From contig NZ_CP023692.1 of the NCBI RefSeq assembly GCF_008704935.1, positions 6,425,501 to 6,489,500 of the forward strand: a stretch of 64,000 bases of DNA, read 5' to 3'. The stretch comes from Streptomyces vinaceus (GTDB lineage: Bacteria > Actinomycetota > Actinomycetes > Streptomycetales > Streptomycetaceae). Made by a program: the position numbers and the translations under genes. The notes beneath the pieces are model-generated. The model saw only the letters and a program-made list of their open reading frames with translations. It ran no database searches and was not told the origin of the DNA. Shown here piece after piece: positions 56,964-64,000 of the stretch (positions are counted from its first letter, which is position 1; each line of letters begins with the position of its first letter).

Positions 56964-57686
56964 TCAGCCCGCTTCCTTGACCTGGGCGGCCGTCGGCGCG
57001 GTACCGCCCAGGTGCGCCGGCAGCCACCAGGAGTCCTCGGGGCCCTTGGGCCTGGCCGGGTAGGCGCTCTGCGCGGCGTCCAGCAGCTCCTGCACCCGCT
57101 CGCGCAGGCGGCGGGTGATCGCCCCGGCGTACTGGTCGGAGGGCGCCTCGATGGGCTCGCCGACCCTCATCGTCACCGGGATGTGGCTGCGCTTGAGGTT
57201 CTTCGGACGGCCCTTGGTCCACAGCCGCTGGGTGCCCCACAGCGCCACCGGGATCAGCGGGACGCCGGCCTCCTGGGCCATGCGGGCGGCGCCCGACTTG
57301 AAGCTCTTGAGGGTGAACGACTGGGAGATCGTCGCCTCCGGGAACACGCCGATGATCTCGCCGGAGCGCAGCGAGTCGAGGGCGTGCTGGTAGGCCGTCT
57401 CACCCTGCGTGCGGTCCACGGGAATGTGCTTCATGGCGCGCATCAGCGGACCGGAGACCTTGTGGCGGAAGACCGACTCCTTCGCCATGAAGCGGACCAG
57501 GCGCTTCTGCGGCCGCGCGGTCAGGCCGGCGAAGATGAAGTCCAGGTAGCCGATGTGGTTCGACACGAGGACCGCCCCGCCCTTGCGCGGGATGTTCTCC
57601 GTGCCCTTCATGTCGATGCGGATGTCCAGCGCCTTGAAGAGGGTGTGCGCGGCGCCGATCACCGGGGGGTAGACGAACTCAGCCAT
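56964..57686 (-). CDS. Lysophospholipid (1-acylglycerol-3-phosphate) acyltransferase
   Basis: A 240-residue membrane-associated acyltransferase of the PlsC type. The catalytic NHxxxxD motif appears as SNHIGYLDFIF; FPEATISQSFTLKSFKSGAARMA is the FPEGT block, with Ala for Gly; VPLIPVALWGTQRLW is block IV. Used in making phosphatidic acid or in lipid remodelling. ATG 57686. Ends in a Pro/Ala tail PAHLGGTAPTAAQ. Convergent with the lyase gene. Confidence 0.92.
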   Translation of the reverse strand: MAEFVYPPVIGAAHTLFKALDIRIDMKGTENIPRKGGAVLVSNHIGYLDFIFAGLTARPQKRLVRFMAKESVFRHKVSGPLMRAMKHIPVDRTQGETAYQHALDSLRSGEIIGVFPEATISQSFTLKSFKSGAARMAQEAGVPLIPVALWGTQRLWTKGRPKNLKRSHIPVTMRVGEPIEAPSDQYAGAITRRLRERVQELLDAAQSAYPARPKGPEDSWWLPAHLGGTAPTAAQVKEAG

Positions 57687-57934
57687 GAGGGGGAGACCCC
57701 GCTTTCTGCCTGGGGAGGTGCTCCCGGCCGGAAGTTACGGCTGCGTAGGTACGCTGCCCTTGGGGATCGTGCCCCATACGCGGGCTGCTGGCCAGCCCAG
57801 ACGACCGTGCCCGAGGAGATTCTCGTCACGCCGGGAATGCGGCGCGTGGCCGGGGCGCTCGGATCACCGTACGAACGCAATTCAATGATGCGGCAACGAG
57901 GTCGGCAGCGAGGTCGGCGGCGACGGGAGCAGGG
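57687..57934. other. 248-base divergent gap, no gene seen
   Basis: Separates the acyltransferase (minus) from the thioredoxin-fold gene (plus). CGAGGTCGGC occurs twice at 57897-57918 as a direct repeat. A small Arg-rich frame runs through but has no start signal or family resemblance. Promoters are presumably here but I cannot place them with confidence. Confidence 0.3.
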
Positions 57935-58276
57935 GTGCACGGAGATCAGGACGCGCAGGCCACGGGGCTGACGCGGCTGGGCGCGGCCGAACTGGGCGCG
58001 GAGCCCGGGCGGCGGGCCAGCCTGGTGCAGTTCTCCAGCGCCTTCTGCCAGCCCTGCCGGGCCACCCGGCGGATCCTCGCCGACGTGGCCGGCCTGGTGG
58101 AGGGTGTCGAGCACTTCGAGATCGATGCCGAAGCCCGCCTCGACCTGGTGCGCGCCCTGGGCATCGAGAAGACGCCGACCGTGCTCGTCCTCGATGCGCG
58201 GGGGCGGATCGTGCGGCGCGCGGCGGGGATGCCGCGCAAGGCGGACGTGATCGCCGCGCTGGGCGCGGCGATATGA
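57935..58276 (+). CDS. Thioredoxin-fold protein with CQPC active site
   Basis: A 113-residue thioredoxin-like protein. The redox site is FCQPCRATRRIL instead of WCGPC; the cis-Pro is in IEKTPTVLVLDARGR, and FEIDAEARLDLVRALGI is the usual central strand-helix. No signal peptide, so a cytoplasmic thiol-disulfide exchanger is expected. GTG 57935 with a moderate GGGAGCAGG upstream. It is 134 bases before the leader peptide and might be cotranscribed only if its promoter reads through. Confidence 0.88.
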   Translation: MHGDQDAQATGLTRLGAAELGAEPGRRASLVQFSSAFCQPCRATRRILADVAGLVEGVEHFEIDAEARLDLVRALGIEKTPTVLVLDARGRIVRRAAGMPRKADVIAALGAAI

Positions 58277-58374
58277 CGTACGGGCAGGCCCGCGGGACGG
58301 CTGGCGCGACGGCCGGCACGCCGGTGCGCGCGCCCGCACGCAGCGTGACGCGCCTCGCATCTGCCCGGTGCGGC

Positions 58375-58404
58375 TTGACTGTGTACACGGGAGATCGCCA
58401 GGCT
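58375..58404 (+). promoter_or_regulatory. Promoter for the leader peptide, with a palindrome in the spacer
   Basis: TTGACT (58375-58380), 18-base spacer, CAGGCT (58399-58404), which sits exactly at -12 to -7 of ATG 58411, so the mRNA should be leaderless. The 8-base palindrome GTGTACAC (58381-58388) follows the -35 hexamer directly and could be a repressor site. Confidence 0.65.
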
Positions 58405-58410
58405 GGCGGC

Positions 58411-58491
58411 ATGCGGTACGAACTCCTGCTTTACGGGCGGGTCCACGTGGACCTCGTCCGCTACGCGAGCGCGCGTTGTCGGAGCCACTGA
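58411..58491 (+). CDS. Short leader peptide of the RVHVDLVR type
   Basis: A 26-residue peptide beginning MRYELLLYG and carrying RVHVDLVRYASARC near its end. This R-x-H-V-D-L-x-R...C form recurs in actinomycete leader peptides before sulphur, cysteine and related genes. The peptide is preceded by a convincing promoter that starts at its ATG and is followed 71 bases later by the flavin reductase gene on the same transcript. Regulation by ribosome pausing at the Arg/Cys codons is the likely role but is an inference. The frame extends upstream to 58273, but the part before 58411 precedes the promoter start. Confidence 0.75.
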   Translation: MRYELLLYGRVHVDLVRYASARCRSH

Positions 58492-58562
58492 ACCGACCCG
58501 GTCCCCGACCCGACCCCGCCGCGCCCGTGCCCGCCGCCTCCGCGGCAGAAGGAAGCACCTCC

Positions 58563-59087
58563 ATGACGGCCCCGTCCGCCTCGACCATGCCCACGGCCGC
58601 CCCCGGCCTGCCCGGCTCGCCCGACCTGCTGCGCTCCGTCTTCCGCCGGCACGCCGCGGGAGTGGCCGTGATCACCGCCGAGGACGGCGGGAGCCCGGTC
58701 GGGTTCACCGCGACCTCGCTCAACTCGGTCTCCGCCGATCCTCCACTGCTGTCCTTCACGATCGCCACGGGGGCCTCCAGCTGGCCCGCGATACGCGACT
58801 CCGAGTACCTCGGCGTCCACATACTCGGCGAGCACCAGCAGGACCTGGCGGGCCTGTTCGCCCGCAGCGGCGCCGACCGGTTCGGGCCCGGAACGGGCTG
58901 GTCCGAGGGGCTGTACGGGGTTCCGGTGCTGGACGGCGTACTGGCGTGGCTGGTGTGCCGTGTGGTGGCGCGCGTGCCCGCCGGGGCCCACCGGGTGATC
59001 ATCGCGGAGGCGGTGGCGGGCGACCCGGCCGGGGAAGGTCGGCCGCTCCTTTACCACCAGGGTCGCTTCAACGCGCTGCGCGACTGA
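58563..59087 (+). CDS. Flavin reductase-like domain protein
   Basis: A 174-residue FMN-binding split-barrel flavin reductase (HpaC/ActVB-like). LRSVFRRHAAGVAVITAEDGGSPVGFTATSLNSVSADPPLLSFTI is represented by AAGVAVITA, GFTATSLNSVS and PPLLSFTI, the flavin-binding blocks; LGVHILGEHQQDLAGLFA and GRPLLYHQGRFNAL close the fold. It delivers reduced FMN to a monooxygenase, which is not encoded next to it; sulphonate monooxygenases are a common partner and would fit the leader peptide. ATG 58563 has AGAAGGA upstream. Confidence 0.93.
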   Translation: MTAPSASTMPTAAPGLPGSPDLLRSVFRRHAAGVAVITAEDGGSPVGFTATSLNSVSADPPLLSFTIATGASSWPAIRDSEYLGVHILGEHQQDLAGLFARSGADRFGPGTGWSEGLYGVPVLDGVLAWLVCRVVARVPAGAHRVIIAEAVAGDPAGEGRPLLYHQGRFNALRD

Positions 59088-59147
59088 ATCGTCCCTGCTG
59101 GGGCGGGTTCGTGCGGCGTTGGACAGATCACAGTTCACCGGCCTTGC

Positions 59148-59168
59148 CACCGTGGAGCACCCACGGTG
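59148..59168 (+). terminator. 8-bp inverted repeat after the flavin reductase gene
   Basis: CACCGTGG (59148-59155) and CCACGGTG (59161-59168) around a 5-base loop, 61 bases after the stop. Could be a weak terminator or an operator of the etf promoter; TATGCT at 59235-59240 further on could be an etf -10 element. Confidence 0.4.
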
Positions 59169-59290
59169 TACTGACGAGTAACATTCCCTTCGGAGCGCGG
59201 GCCGCCCCGACCGGGATCCGCCCGACAAGGCGCCTATGCTGCCTGCACAAGGCGGTATCAGAAAAAAGACGATGCGGTAGGAGAGCCGGC

Positions 59291-60076
59291 GTGAGCCTGA
59301 GGATCGTTGTCTGTGTGAAGTACGTGCCCGACGCCACCGGCGACCGGCACTTCGCCGATGACCTGACGGTCGACCGCGACGACGTCGACGGTCTGCTGTC
59401 GGAGCTCGACGAGTACGCCGTCGAGCAGGCGCTGCAGATCGCCGAAGACGCCGACGACGCCGAGATCACCGTCCTGACGGTGGGCCCCGAGGACGCCAAG
59501 GACGCGCTGCGCAAGGCGCTGTCCATGGGTGCCGACAAGGCCATCCACGTCGAGGACGACGACCTGCACGGCAGCGACGTCATGGGCACCTCGCTGGTGC
59601 TCGCCAAGGCCATCGAGAAGGCCGGCTACGACCTGGTCATCACCGGTATGGCCTCGACCGACGGCACCATGGGCGTCCTCCCGGCGATCCTGGCCGAGCG
59701 CCTGGGCGTCCCGCAGGTCACCCTGCTCTCCGAGGTCAAGGTCGAGGACGGCACCGTCACGGGCCGCCGCGACGGCGACTCCGCGAGCGAGCAGCTGGAG
59801 GCCTCCCTCCCGGCGCTCGTCTCCGTGACGGACCAGTCGGGCGAGGCCCGCTACCCCTCCTTCAAGGGCATCATGGCCGCCAAGAAGAAGCCGGTGGAGT
59901 CCTGGGACCTGGAGGAGCTGGAGATCGAGTCGGACGAGGTCGGCCTGGAGGGCTCCTGGACCGCGGTCGACTCCGCGACCCAGCGCCCGGCCCGCACCGC
60001 CGGCACGATCGTCAAGGACGAGGGCGAGGGCGGCAAGGCGCTGGCCGAGTTCCTGGCCGGCCAGAAGTTCATCTAA
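59291..60076 (+). CDS. etfB: Electron transfer flavoprotein subunit beta
   Basis: Takes electrons from acyl-CoA and other dehydrogenases together with EtfA. At 261 residues it has the family N-terminus IVVCVKYVPDATGDRHF, the adenine/AMP-binding VLTVGPEDAKDALRKALSMGADKAIHV, DLVITGMASTDGTMGVLPAILAERLGVPQVT and the anchor loop ARYPSFKGIMAAKKKP that binds partner dehydrogenases. GTG 59291 follows TAGGAGAG. The alpha subunit gene follows at 62 bases. Confidence 0.97.
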   Translation: MSLRIVVCVKYVPDATGDRHFADDLTVDRDDVDGLLSELDEYAVEQALQIAEDADDAEITVLTVGPEDAKDALRKALSMGADKAIHVEDDDLHGSDVMGTSLVLAKAIEKAGYDLVITGMASTDGTMGVLPAILAERLGVPQVTLLSEVKVEDGTVTGRRDGDSASEQLEASLPALVSVTDQSGEARYPSFKGIMAAKKKPVESWDLEELEIESDEVGLEGSWTAVDSATQRPARTAGTIVKDEGEGGKALAEFLAGQKFI

Positions 60077-60138
60077 GAGCTTCGGCCGAAACCCTCTCGA
60101 TCGCCCCCTGACTACTTCGCATTCGCAGGAGCATTCCC

Positions 60139-61101
60139 ATGGCTGAAGTCCTCGTCTACGTCGACCACGCGGACGGCGCCGTCCGCAAGCCCACCCTTGA
60201 GCTGCTGACCCTGGCCCGCCGCATCGGCGAGCCCGTCGCCGTCGCCCTCGGCGCCGGTGCGGCCGACACCGCCGCCGTGCTCGCCGAGCACGGTGCGGTC
60301 AAGGTCCTGACCGCCGACGCCCCCGAGTTCACCGAGTACCTCGTCGTACCGAAGGTGGACGCGCTCCAGGCCGCGTACGACGCCGTCTCCCCGGCGGCCG
60401 TGCTCGTCCCGTCCTCCGCCGAGGGCAAGGAGATCGCCGCCCGCCTCGCCGTCCGCATCGGCTCCGGCATCATCACCGACGCCGTGGACCTGGAGGCCGG
60501 TGACGAGGGTCCGGTCGCGACGCAGGCCGCGTTCGCCGCGTCCTTCACCACCAAGTCGCGCGTCTCCAAGGGCACCCCGGTCATCACCGTCAAGCCGAAC
60601 TCGGCCCCGGTCGAGGCCGCCCCGGCCGCCGGCGCCGTCGAGGCGCTCGCCGTCACCTTCGGCGCCCTGGCCACCGGCACCAAGGTCGTCTCCCGCACCC
60701 CGCGCGAGTCGACCGGCCGCCCCGAGCTGACCGAGGCCGCGATCGTGGTCTCCGGTGGCCGCGGCGTCAACGGTGCCGAGAACTTCGGCATCATCGAGGC
60801 CCTCGCGGACTCCCTCGGTGCCGCCGTCGGCGCCTCGCGCGCCGCCGTCGACGCCGGCTGGTACCCGCACTCCAACCAGGTCGGCCAGACCGGCAAGTCG
60901 GTCTCCCCGCAGCTGTACATCGCCTCCGGCATCTCGGGCGCGATCCAGCACCGGGCCGGCATGCAGACCTCGAAGACCATCGTGGCCATCAACAAGGACG
61001 CCGAGGCCCCGATCTTCGACCTGGTCGACTGCGGCGTGGTCGGCGACCTCTTCGCGGTCGTCCCGCAGCTGACCGAGGAGATCAAGGCCCGCAAGGGCTG
61101 A
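60139..61101 (+). CDS. etfA: Electron transfer flavoprotein subunit alpha
   Basis: FAD-binding subunit of ETF, 320 residues. The C-terminal FAD domain reads GRGVNGAENFGIIEALADSLGAAVGASRAAVDAGWYPHSNQVGQTGKSVSPQLYIASGISGAIQH in recognisable pieces (SNQVGQTGKSVSP, SGISGAIQH, AINKDAEAPIFDLVDCGVVGDLF). ATG 60139 has CAGGAG upstream. It ends before a perfect 18-bp hairpin, so etfBA is a two-gene operon. The electron-accepting quinone oxidoreductase is not in the window. Confidence 0.97.
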   Translation: MAEVLVYVDHADGAVRKPTLELLTLARRIGEPVAVALGAGAADTAAVLAEHGAVKVLTADAPEFTEYLVVPKVDALQAAYDAVSPAAVLVPSSAEGKEIAARLAVRIGSGIITDAVDLEAGDEGPVATQAAFAASFTTKSRVSKGTPVITVKPNSAPVEAAPAAGAVEALAVTFGALATGTKVVSRTPRESTGRPELTEAAIVVSGGRGVNGAENFGIIEALADSLGAAVGASRAAVDAGWYPHSNQVGQTGKSVSPQLYIASGISGAIQHRAGMQTSKTIVAINKDAEAPIFDLVDCGVVGDLFAVVPQLTEEIKARKG

Positions 61102-61119
61102 CCTGCGTCGATGCTGTGA

Positions 61120-61158
61120 CTCGGGGCCGCGTGGTGACACTCACCACGCGGCCCCGAG
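61120..61158. terminator. Perfect 18-bp hairpin after etfA
   Basis: The arm 61120-61137 pairs with 61141-61158 around a CAC loop, 19 bases after the stop codon at 61101. Strong terminator. Confidence 0.85.
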
Positions 61159-61174
61159 GTGTTTCCTGCAACCA

Positions 61175-61203
61175 TTGACTAGACAAGAACCCCTCATTAA
61201 ATT
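61175..61203 (+). promoter_or_regulatory. Sigma-70-like promoter for the DUF6986 gene
   Basis: TTGACT (61175-61180), 17-base spacer, TAAATT (61198-61203). The region is markedly AT-rich for this genome. The predicted start of transcription is about 45 bases before ATG 61255. Confidence 0.7.
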
Positions 61204-61222
61204 CTGCTATGCGGATCTATGC

Positions 61223-61237
61223 TTCCGTGAAGCGGAA
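61223..61237. promoter_or_regulatory. TTCCG-N5-CGGAA operator candidate
   Basis: TTCCG (61223-61227), TGAAG, CGGAA (61233-61237): a perfect 15-base dyad between the promoter and the ribosome site AGAGGAGAG. It resembles IclR-family operators in form, but no IclR gene is in the window. Confidence 0.5.
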
Positions 61238-61254
61238 AAAGAGGAGAGTGCACG

Positions 61255-62553
61255 ATGGGTCAGCAGGAGAAGGTGGCGACGAGCCTCGCAGGCGCGGTCA
61301 GCGAGGGCATCAGCGCCTCCCTCGCGCCGGTGGACGCGGAGCTCGCGCGCCACTACCCGGGCGACCCCGGCACCCGCCAGCCGATCCACACGGTCTACGT
61401 CCCCGGTGACGTCTTCGCGGCCGACACCATCCGGTCCTGGGGCGACCAGGCCCTCGCCGCCCTCGACGAGCACGCCCCGGACGCCGCCACCTTCGCCAAG
61501 GTCCTCGGCATCTCCGACGAGCTCGCCGTACCGGTCTACGACCGCGTCCGCGCCAAGCTGCTGCGCGAGCCCGTCGAGGACCTCCGCGTCGACTTCGAGG
61601 ACGGCTTCGGCGTCCGCTCCGACGAGGAGGAGGACCAGGCGGCCGCCCGCGCCGCCCGCCTCGTCTCCGAAGCCTTCTCCAACGGCACGAACGCCCCGTA
61701 CATGGGCATCCGCATGAAGTGCATGGAGTCCAACGTCCGCGACCGCGGCATCCGCACCACGGACATCTTCCTCTCCGGGCTGCTGGAGCACGGAGGCCTG
61801 CCCGAGGGCCTCGTCCTGACCCTCCCGAAGGTCACCTACGCCGAGCAGGTCAGCGCCTTCGTCAAGCTGCTGGAGGCCTTCGAGACCGCCCGCGGCCTGC
61901 GCCCGGGCCGGATCGGCTTCGAGATCCAGATCGAGACCAGCCAGTCCATCCTGGCCTCCGACGGCACCGCCACCGTCGCCCGGATGATCGAGGCCTCCAA
62001 GGGCCGCGCCACCGGCCTGCACTACGGCACCTTCGACTACAGCGCCTGCGTCGGCGTCTCCGCCGCGTACCAGTCGAGCGACCACCCGGCCGCCGACCAC
62101 GCGAAGGCGATCATGCAGGTCGCGGCCGCGGGCACCGGCGTACGCGTCTCCGACGGCTCGACGAACGTCAAGCCCGTCGGCACCACCGAGCAGGTCCACG
62201 AGGCCTGGAAGCTGCACTACGGCCTCACCCGCCGGGCCCTGGCCCGCGCGTACTACCAGGGCTGGGACATGCACCCAGCTCACCTGCCGACCCGCTACGC
62301 CGCGGTGTTCACCTTCTACCGCGAGGGCCTCGAAGCGGCCGCCGCGCGGCTCAAGGCGTACGTCGCGAAGATCGAGGGCGACGTGATGGACGAGCCCGCG
62401 ACGGCCAAGGCCCTGGCCGGCTACCTGGTGCGCGGCCTGGACTGCGGCGCGGTCGGCGCGGAGGAGGTCACCGCCCTGACCGGCCTGACCCGTGCCGAGC
62501 TCGACGCGTTCGCCATCCCGCGCCGCTCGGCGACGCTGACGGCGACCGCCTGA
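61255..62553 (+). CDS. DUF6986 family protein (HpcH/HpaI aldolase-citrate lyase-like)
   Basis: A 432-residue protein I recognise as the DUF6986/aldolase-citrate lyase-like group. It has a phosphoenolpyruvate/pyruvate TIM-barrel pattern: VDFEDGFGVRSDEEED (acidic metal-type cluster), GIRMKCMES (Arg), LTLPKVTYAEQ, GFEIQIETSQSI (Glu ligand), and GLHYGTFDYSACVGV; GWDMHPAHLPTRY is near the end. A carbon-carbon lyase or aldolase on an oxo-acid is likely; the real substrate is unknown. ATG 61255 after GAGGAGAG. It has its own promoter and operator-like dyad, so it is inducible in appearance. Confidence 0.85.
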   Translation: MGQQEKVATSLAGAVSEGISASLAPVDAELARHYPGDPGTRQPIHTVYVPGDVFAADTIRSWGDQALAALDEHAPDAATFAKVLGISDELAVPVYDRVRAKLLREPVEDLRVDFEDGFGVRSDEEEDQAAARAARLVSEAFSNGTNAPYMGIRMKCMESNVRDRGIRTTDIFLSGLLEHGGLPEGLVLTLPKVTYAEQVSAFVKLLEAFETARGLRPGRIGFEIQIETSQSILASDGTATVARMIEASKGRATGLHYGTFDYSACVGVSAAYQSSDHPAADHAKAIMQVAAAGTGVRVSDGSTNVKPVGTTEQVHEAWKLHYGLTRRALARAYYQGWDMHPAHLPTRYAAVFTFYREGLEAAAARLKAYVAKIEGDVMDEPATAKALAGYLVRGLDCGAVGAEEVTALTGLTRAELDAFAIPRRSATLTATA

Positions 62554-62557
62554 CCGG

Positions 62558-62593
62558 GCTGACCGGCCTGATCGCGCTGACCGGCCTGATCGC
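62558..62593 (+). repeat. Two perfect 18-bp tandem repeats after the DUF6986 stop codon
   Basis: GCTGACCGGCCTGATCGC occurs at 62558-62575 and again at 62576-62593, with partial copies on both sides. The unit is a multiple of three and lies 5 bases past the stop. Confidence 0.85.
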
Positions 62594-62610
62594 CTGACCG
62601 CTTCCCCGCC

Positions 62611-62649
62611 GGCGAGGCCCGGCCCGGGACACCCCGGCCGGGCCTCGCC
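62611..62649. terminator. 14-bp hairpin between convergent units
   Basis: The arm 62611-62624 pairs perfectly with 62636-62649 across an 11-base loop. It serves the DUF6986 gene on one strand and the LacI/WD40-remnant unit on the other. Confidence 0.75.
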
Positions 62650-62654
62650 GCGCG

Positions 62655-62816
62655 TCATGGCGCGCCCTGGAGCGGCCCGATGGCCCACCGGTTCAAGGCG
62701 CCGTCCCGGCCGGCGGCGACGAGCGGGCTCCCGTCGGGGGAGAAGGCCAGGCACCCGGGCAGGGCGGCCGGCTCGGCCAGGGTCGGACCGACCAGCTGCC
62801 GGGTGACCGGGCCGCC
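62655..62816 (-). pseudogene. C-terminal remnant of a WD40 repeat gene
   Basis: Fifty-three codons and a stop that read as the end of a WD40 protein: a blade ending in LAFSPDGSPLVAAGRDGALNRW then GPLQGAP. There is no start codon or ribosome site, and the frame upstream enters the lacI gene out of phase. It seems the 5' part of a WD40 gene was deleted and lacI now abuts the fragment (30 bases apart), with the old terminator kept at 62611-62649. Confidence 0.7.
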
Positions 62817-62845
62817 CCGACGGTCCGCTCTTTGAAGCCGAACCC

Positions 62846-63883
62846 CTATGCGGACGGGGGGAGTTCGCCCGATCCGCGGGGGATCAGGCGGGTCGGGAGC
62901 TCGATGCGGGCCGGGGGGAGGGCGGCGCCCGCGAGGCGCTGGAACAGGCGGTCCGTGGCCACCCGGCCCAGGGCCGCCGAGTCCTGGGCCACCACCGTCA
63001 CCCCGGGCCGCAGCAGGTCGGCCAGTTCGAAGTCGTCGAAGCCGACCAGTGCCACCGGCCGCGGGTGCTCCGCCAGCACCCGTACGAGCGTCACCGTCAC
63101 CCGGTTGTTCCCCGCGAAGACCGCCGTGACGGGGTCCGGCCCCGTCAGCATCGCCAGAGCCGCCTCCCCGACGCGGTCCGGAGCGGTCGAGCCGAGCGAG
63201 ACCCAGGGCTCCGACACCGGTAGCCCCGCGTCCGCCATCGCCGCCCGGTAACCGCGCAGGCGCTCCGTCGCCGTGTGGATGTGCGGGTGGTCCCCGATGA
63301 AGCCGATCCGGCGGTGTCCGCCGCCGATGAGGTGCGCCACGCCCGCGCGGGCGCCGCCGAAGTTGTCCGACAGCACCACGTCCGCGTCGATCCGGCCCGC
63401 CGGGCGGTCCACGAACACGGTGGCCACGCCCGCCCGGATCTCCGGCTCCAGGTAGCGGTGGTCGTCCCCGGCCGGGATCACGATCAGCCCGTCGACCCGG
63501 CGCGCGCACAGCGCGAGCGCCAACTCCCGCTCACGGTCGGGGTCCTCCGCGCTGGACCCGTTGATGAGCAGCGCCCCGTGGGCCCGGGCCACTTCCTCCA
63601 CGGCACGGTTCAGCGGCCCGTAGAAGGGGTCGGCCAGGTCCTCCAGGACCAGCCCGACGGTGGCCGTACGGCCCTTGCGCAGCACGCGGGCGCTGTCGTT
63701 GCGGCGGAAGCCCAGTGCCTCGATGGCCTCTTGGACCCGCCGGACGGTGTCGGGTGTGACCCCCGCCTCGCCGTTGACCACGCGCGAGACCGTCTTGAGG
63801 CCCACGCCCGCGCGGGCCGCCACGTCCTTCATGGTCGGCCGGTTGCCGTAGCGGGGGTCGGTCGGTCGGCGGGTCTGCGGCAC
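62846..63883 (-). CDS. LacI family transcriptional regulator
   Basis: A LacI-type repressor of 345 residues. The HTH reads TMKDVAARAGVGLKTVSRVVNGEAGVTPDTVRRVQEAIEALGF with hinge RNDSARVLRKGRT, then a periplasmic-binding-protein-like core (LVLEDLADPFYGPLNRAVEEVA, VVLSDNFGGARAGVAHLIGGGHRRIGFIG, VTAVFAGNNRVTVTLVRVL, VALVGFDDFELADLLRPGVTVVAQD). The ligand is probably a sugar or nucleoside. GTG 63883 follows GGAGG; ATG 63832 is less likely. No target is adjacent in the window; it may regulate genes beyond 64000 or the lyase at 55666, whose promoter has a LacI-like site. Confidence 0.92.
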   Translation of the reverse strand: MPQTRRPTDPRYGNRPTMKDVAARAGVGLKTVSRVVNGEAGVTPDTVRRVQEAIEALGFRRNDSARVLRKGRTATVGLVLEDLADPFYGPLNRAVEEVARAHGALLINGSSAEDPDRERELALALCARRVDGLIVIPAGDDHRYLEPEIRAGVATVFVDRPAGRIDADVVLSDNFGGARAGVAHLIGGGHRRIGFIGDHPHIHTATERLRGYRAAMADAGLPVSEPWVSLGSTAPDRVGEAALAMLTGPDPVTAVFAGNNRVTVTLVRVLAEHPRPVALVGFDDFELADLLRPGVTVVAQDSAALGRVATDRLFQRLAGAALPPARIELPTRLIPRGSGELPPSA

Positions 63884-64000
63884 GGGACGGAAACCTCCGG
63901 AGGTGGCGGGCGGGGCGCGTCGGGCGGGCTGGAGTCCGACCTTTCCCGCGTTTCTGACCTTGAGGATAAGCACTGGGCCGGGGAGCGGGTTTCCGTGGCA

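Noticed and set aside
57685..57888. A 67-codon plus-strand frame before the thioredoxin-fold gene
   Set aside because: Starts inside the acyltransferase start region on the opposite strand, Arg/Gly/Pro-rich, no ribosome site.

Overview
The window is ordinary high-GC actinomycete chromosome, almost certainly Streptomyces. Coding regions are very GC-rich with strong third-position G/C bias, GTG (once TTG) starts are common, and the gene families are typical of the genus: a cvn conservon, paired exporters with MarR, LacI, TetR and PadR regulators, DUF6421, DUF6986, DUF5134, DUF305 and DUF3516 proteins, WS/DGAT, bacterial nitric oxide synthase and an RVHVDLVR-type leader peptide. I see no rRNA, tRNA, CRISPR array, transposase, integrase or phage gene. 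No gene-free stretch exceeds 300 bases.

Layout. 1-4.3 kb: conservon cvnABCD (cvnA lacks its 5' end) with a terminator, then a second, separate roadblock protein. 4.4-10.2 kb: an unrecognised DNA-binding-like protein, a YchJ-type protein, acyl-CoA thioesterase II, a DUF3516 superfamily-2 helicase and a membrane metal-dependent hydrolase. 10.3-19.5 kb: a translationally coupled ABC exporter pair with complementary defects in its ATP sites, a GlcD/GlpC-type FAD and Fe-S oxidase, and a MarR regulator divergent from a third ABC exporter. 19.6-28.5 kb: an MltG-like protein, a flavin monooxygenase-like enzyme, a HAD phosphatase, an Lrp regulator, and a light/DNA-repair type module (SDR-DUF2867, photolyase, MerR-B12 regulator, convergent ECF sigma factor). 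28.5-38.7 kb: two FUSC transporters around a methyltransferase, nitric oxide synthase, a lactonase-like propeller, a CbiX-like chelatase, uracil-DNA glycosylase and an Asp-box propeller. 38.9-51.4 kb: WS/DGAT acyltransferase, an Old Yellow Enzyme with an ArsR regulator sharing a repeated operator, an FprA-like reductase, a DUF305 lipoprotein, an LVIVD protein containing a TTA codon, TetR, an M56 peptidase, DUF5134, GNAT, GDPD, and PadR divergent from an LLM oxidoreductase. 51.6-64 kb: the operon DUF6421-SDR-aldolase, a transglutaminase-like protein, a secreted lyase, a lysophospholipid acyltransferase, a thioredoxin-fold protein, a leaderless leader peptide before a flavin reductase, etfBA, a DUF6986 aldolase-like protein, a WD40 gene remnant and a LacI regulator.

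Themes. Flavin and electron-transfer enzymes are frequent (OYE, FprA-like, LLM, flavin reductase, ETF, GlcD-type oxidase, NOS oxygenase). Several regulators sit beside a likely target, with a readable inverted repeat between them (MarR, ArsR, Lrp, PadR). Several genes (mltG-like, Lrp, MerR-B12, histidine phosphatase, leader peptide) carry a TANNNT-like -10 element ending 6-7 bases before the start codon, which implies leaderless mRNAs. The features most worth following are the ArsR/OYE operator set, the DUF6421 operon, the MerR-B12/photolyase/sigma module, the leader peptide and the asymmetric exporter.
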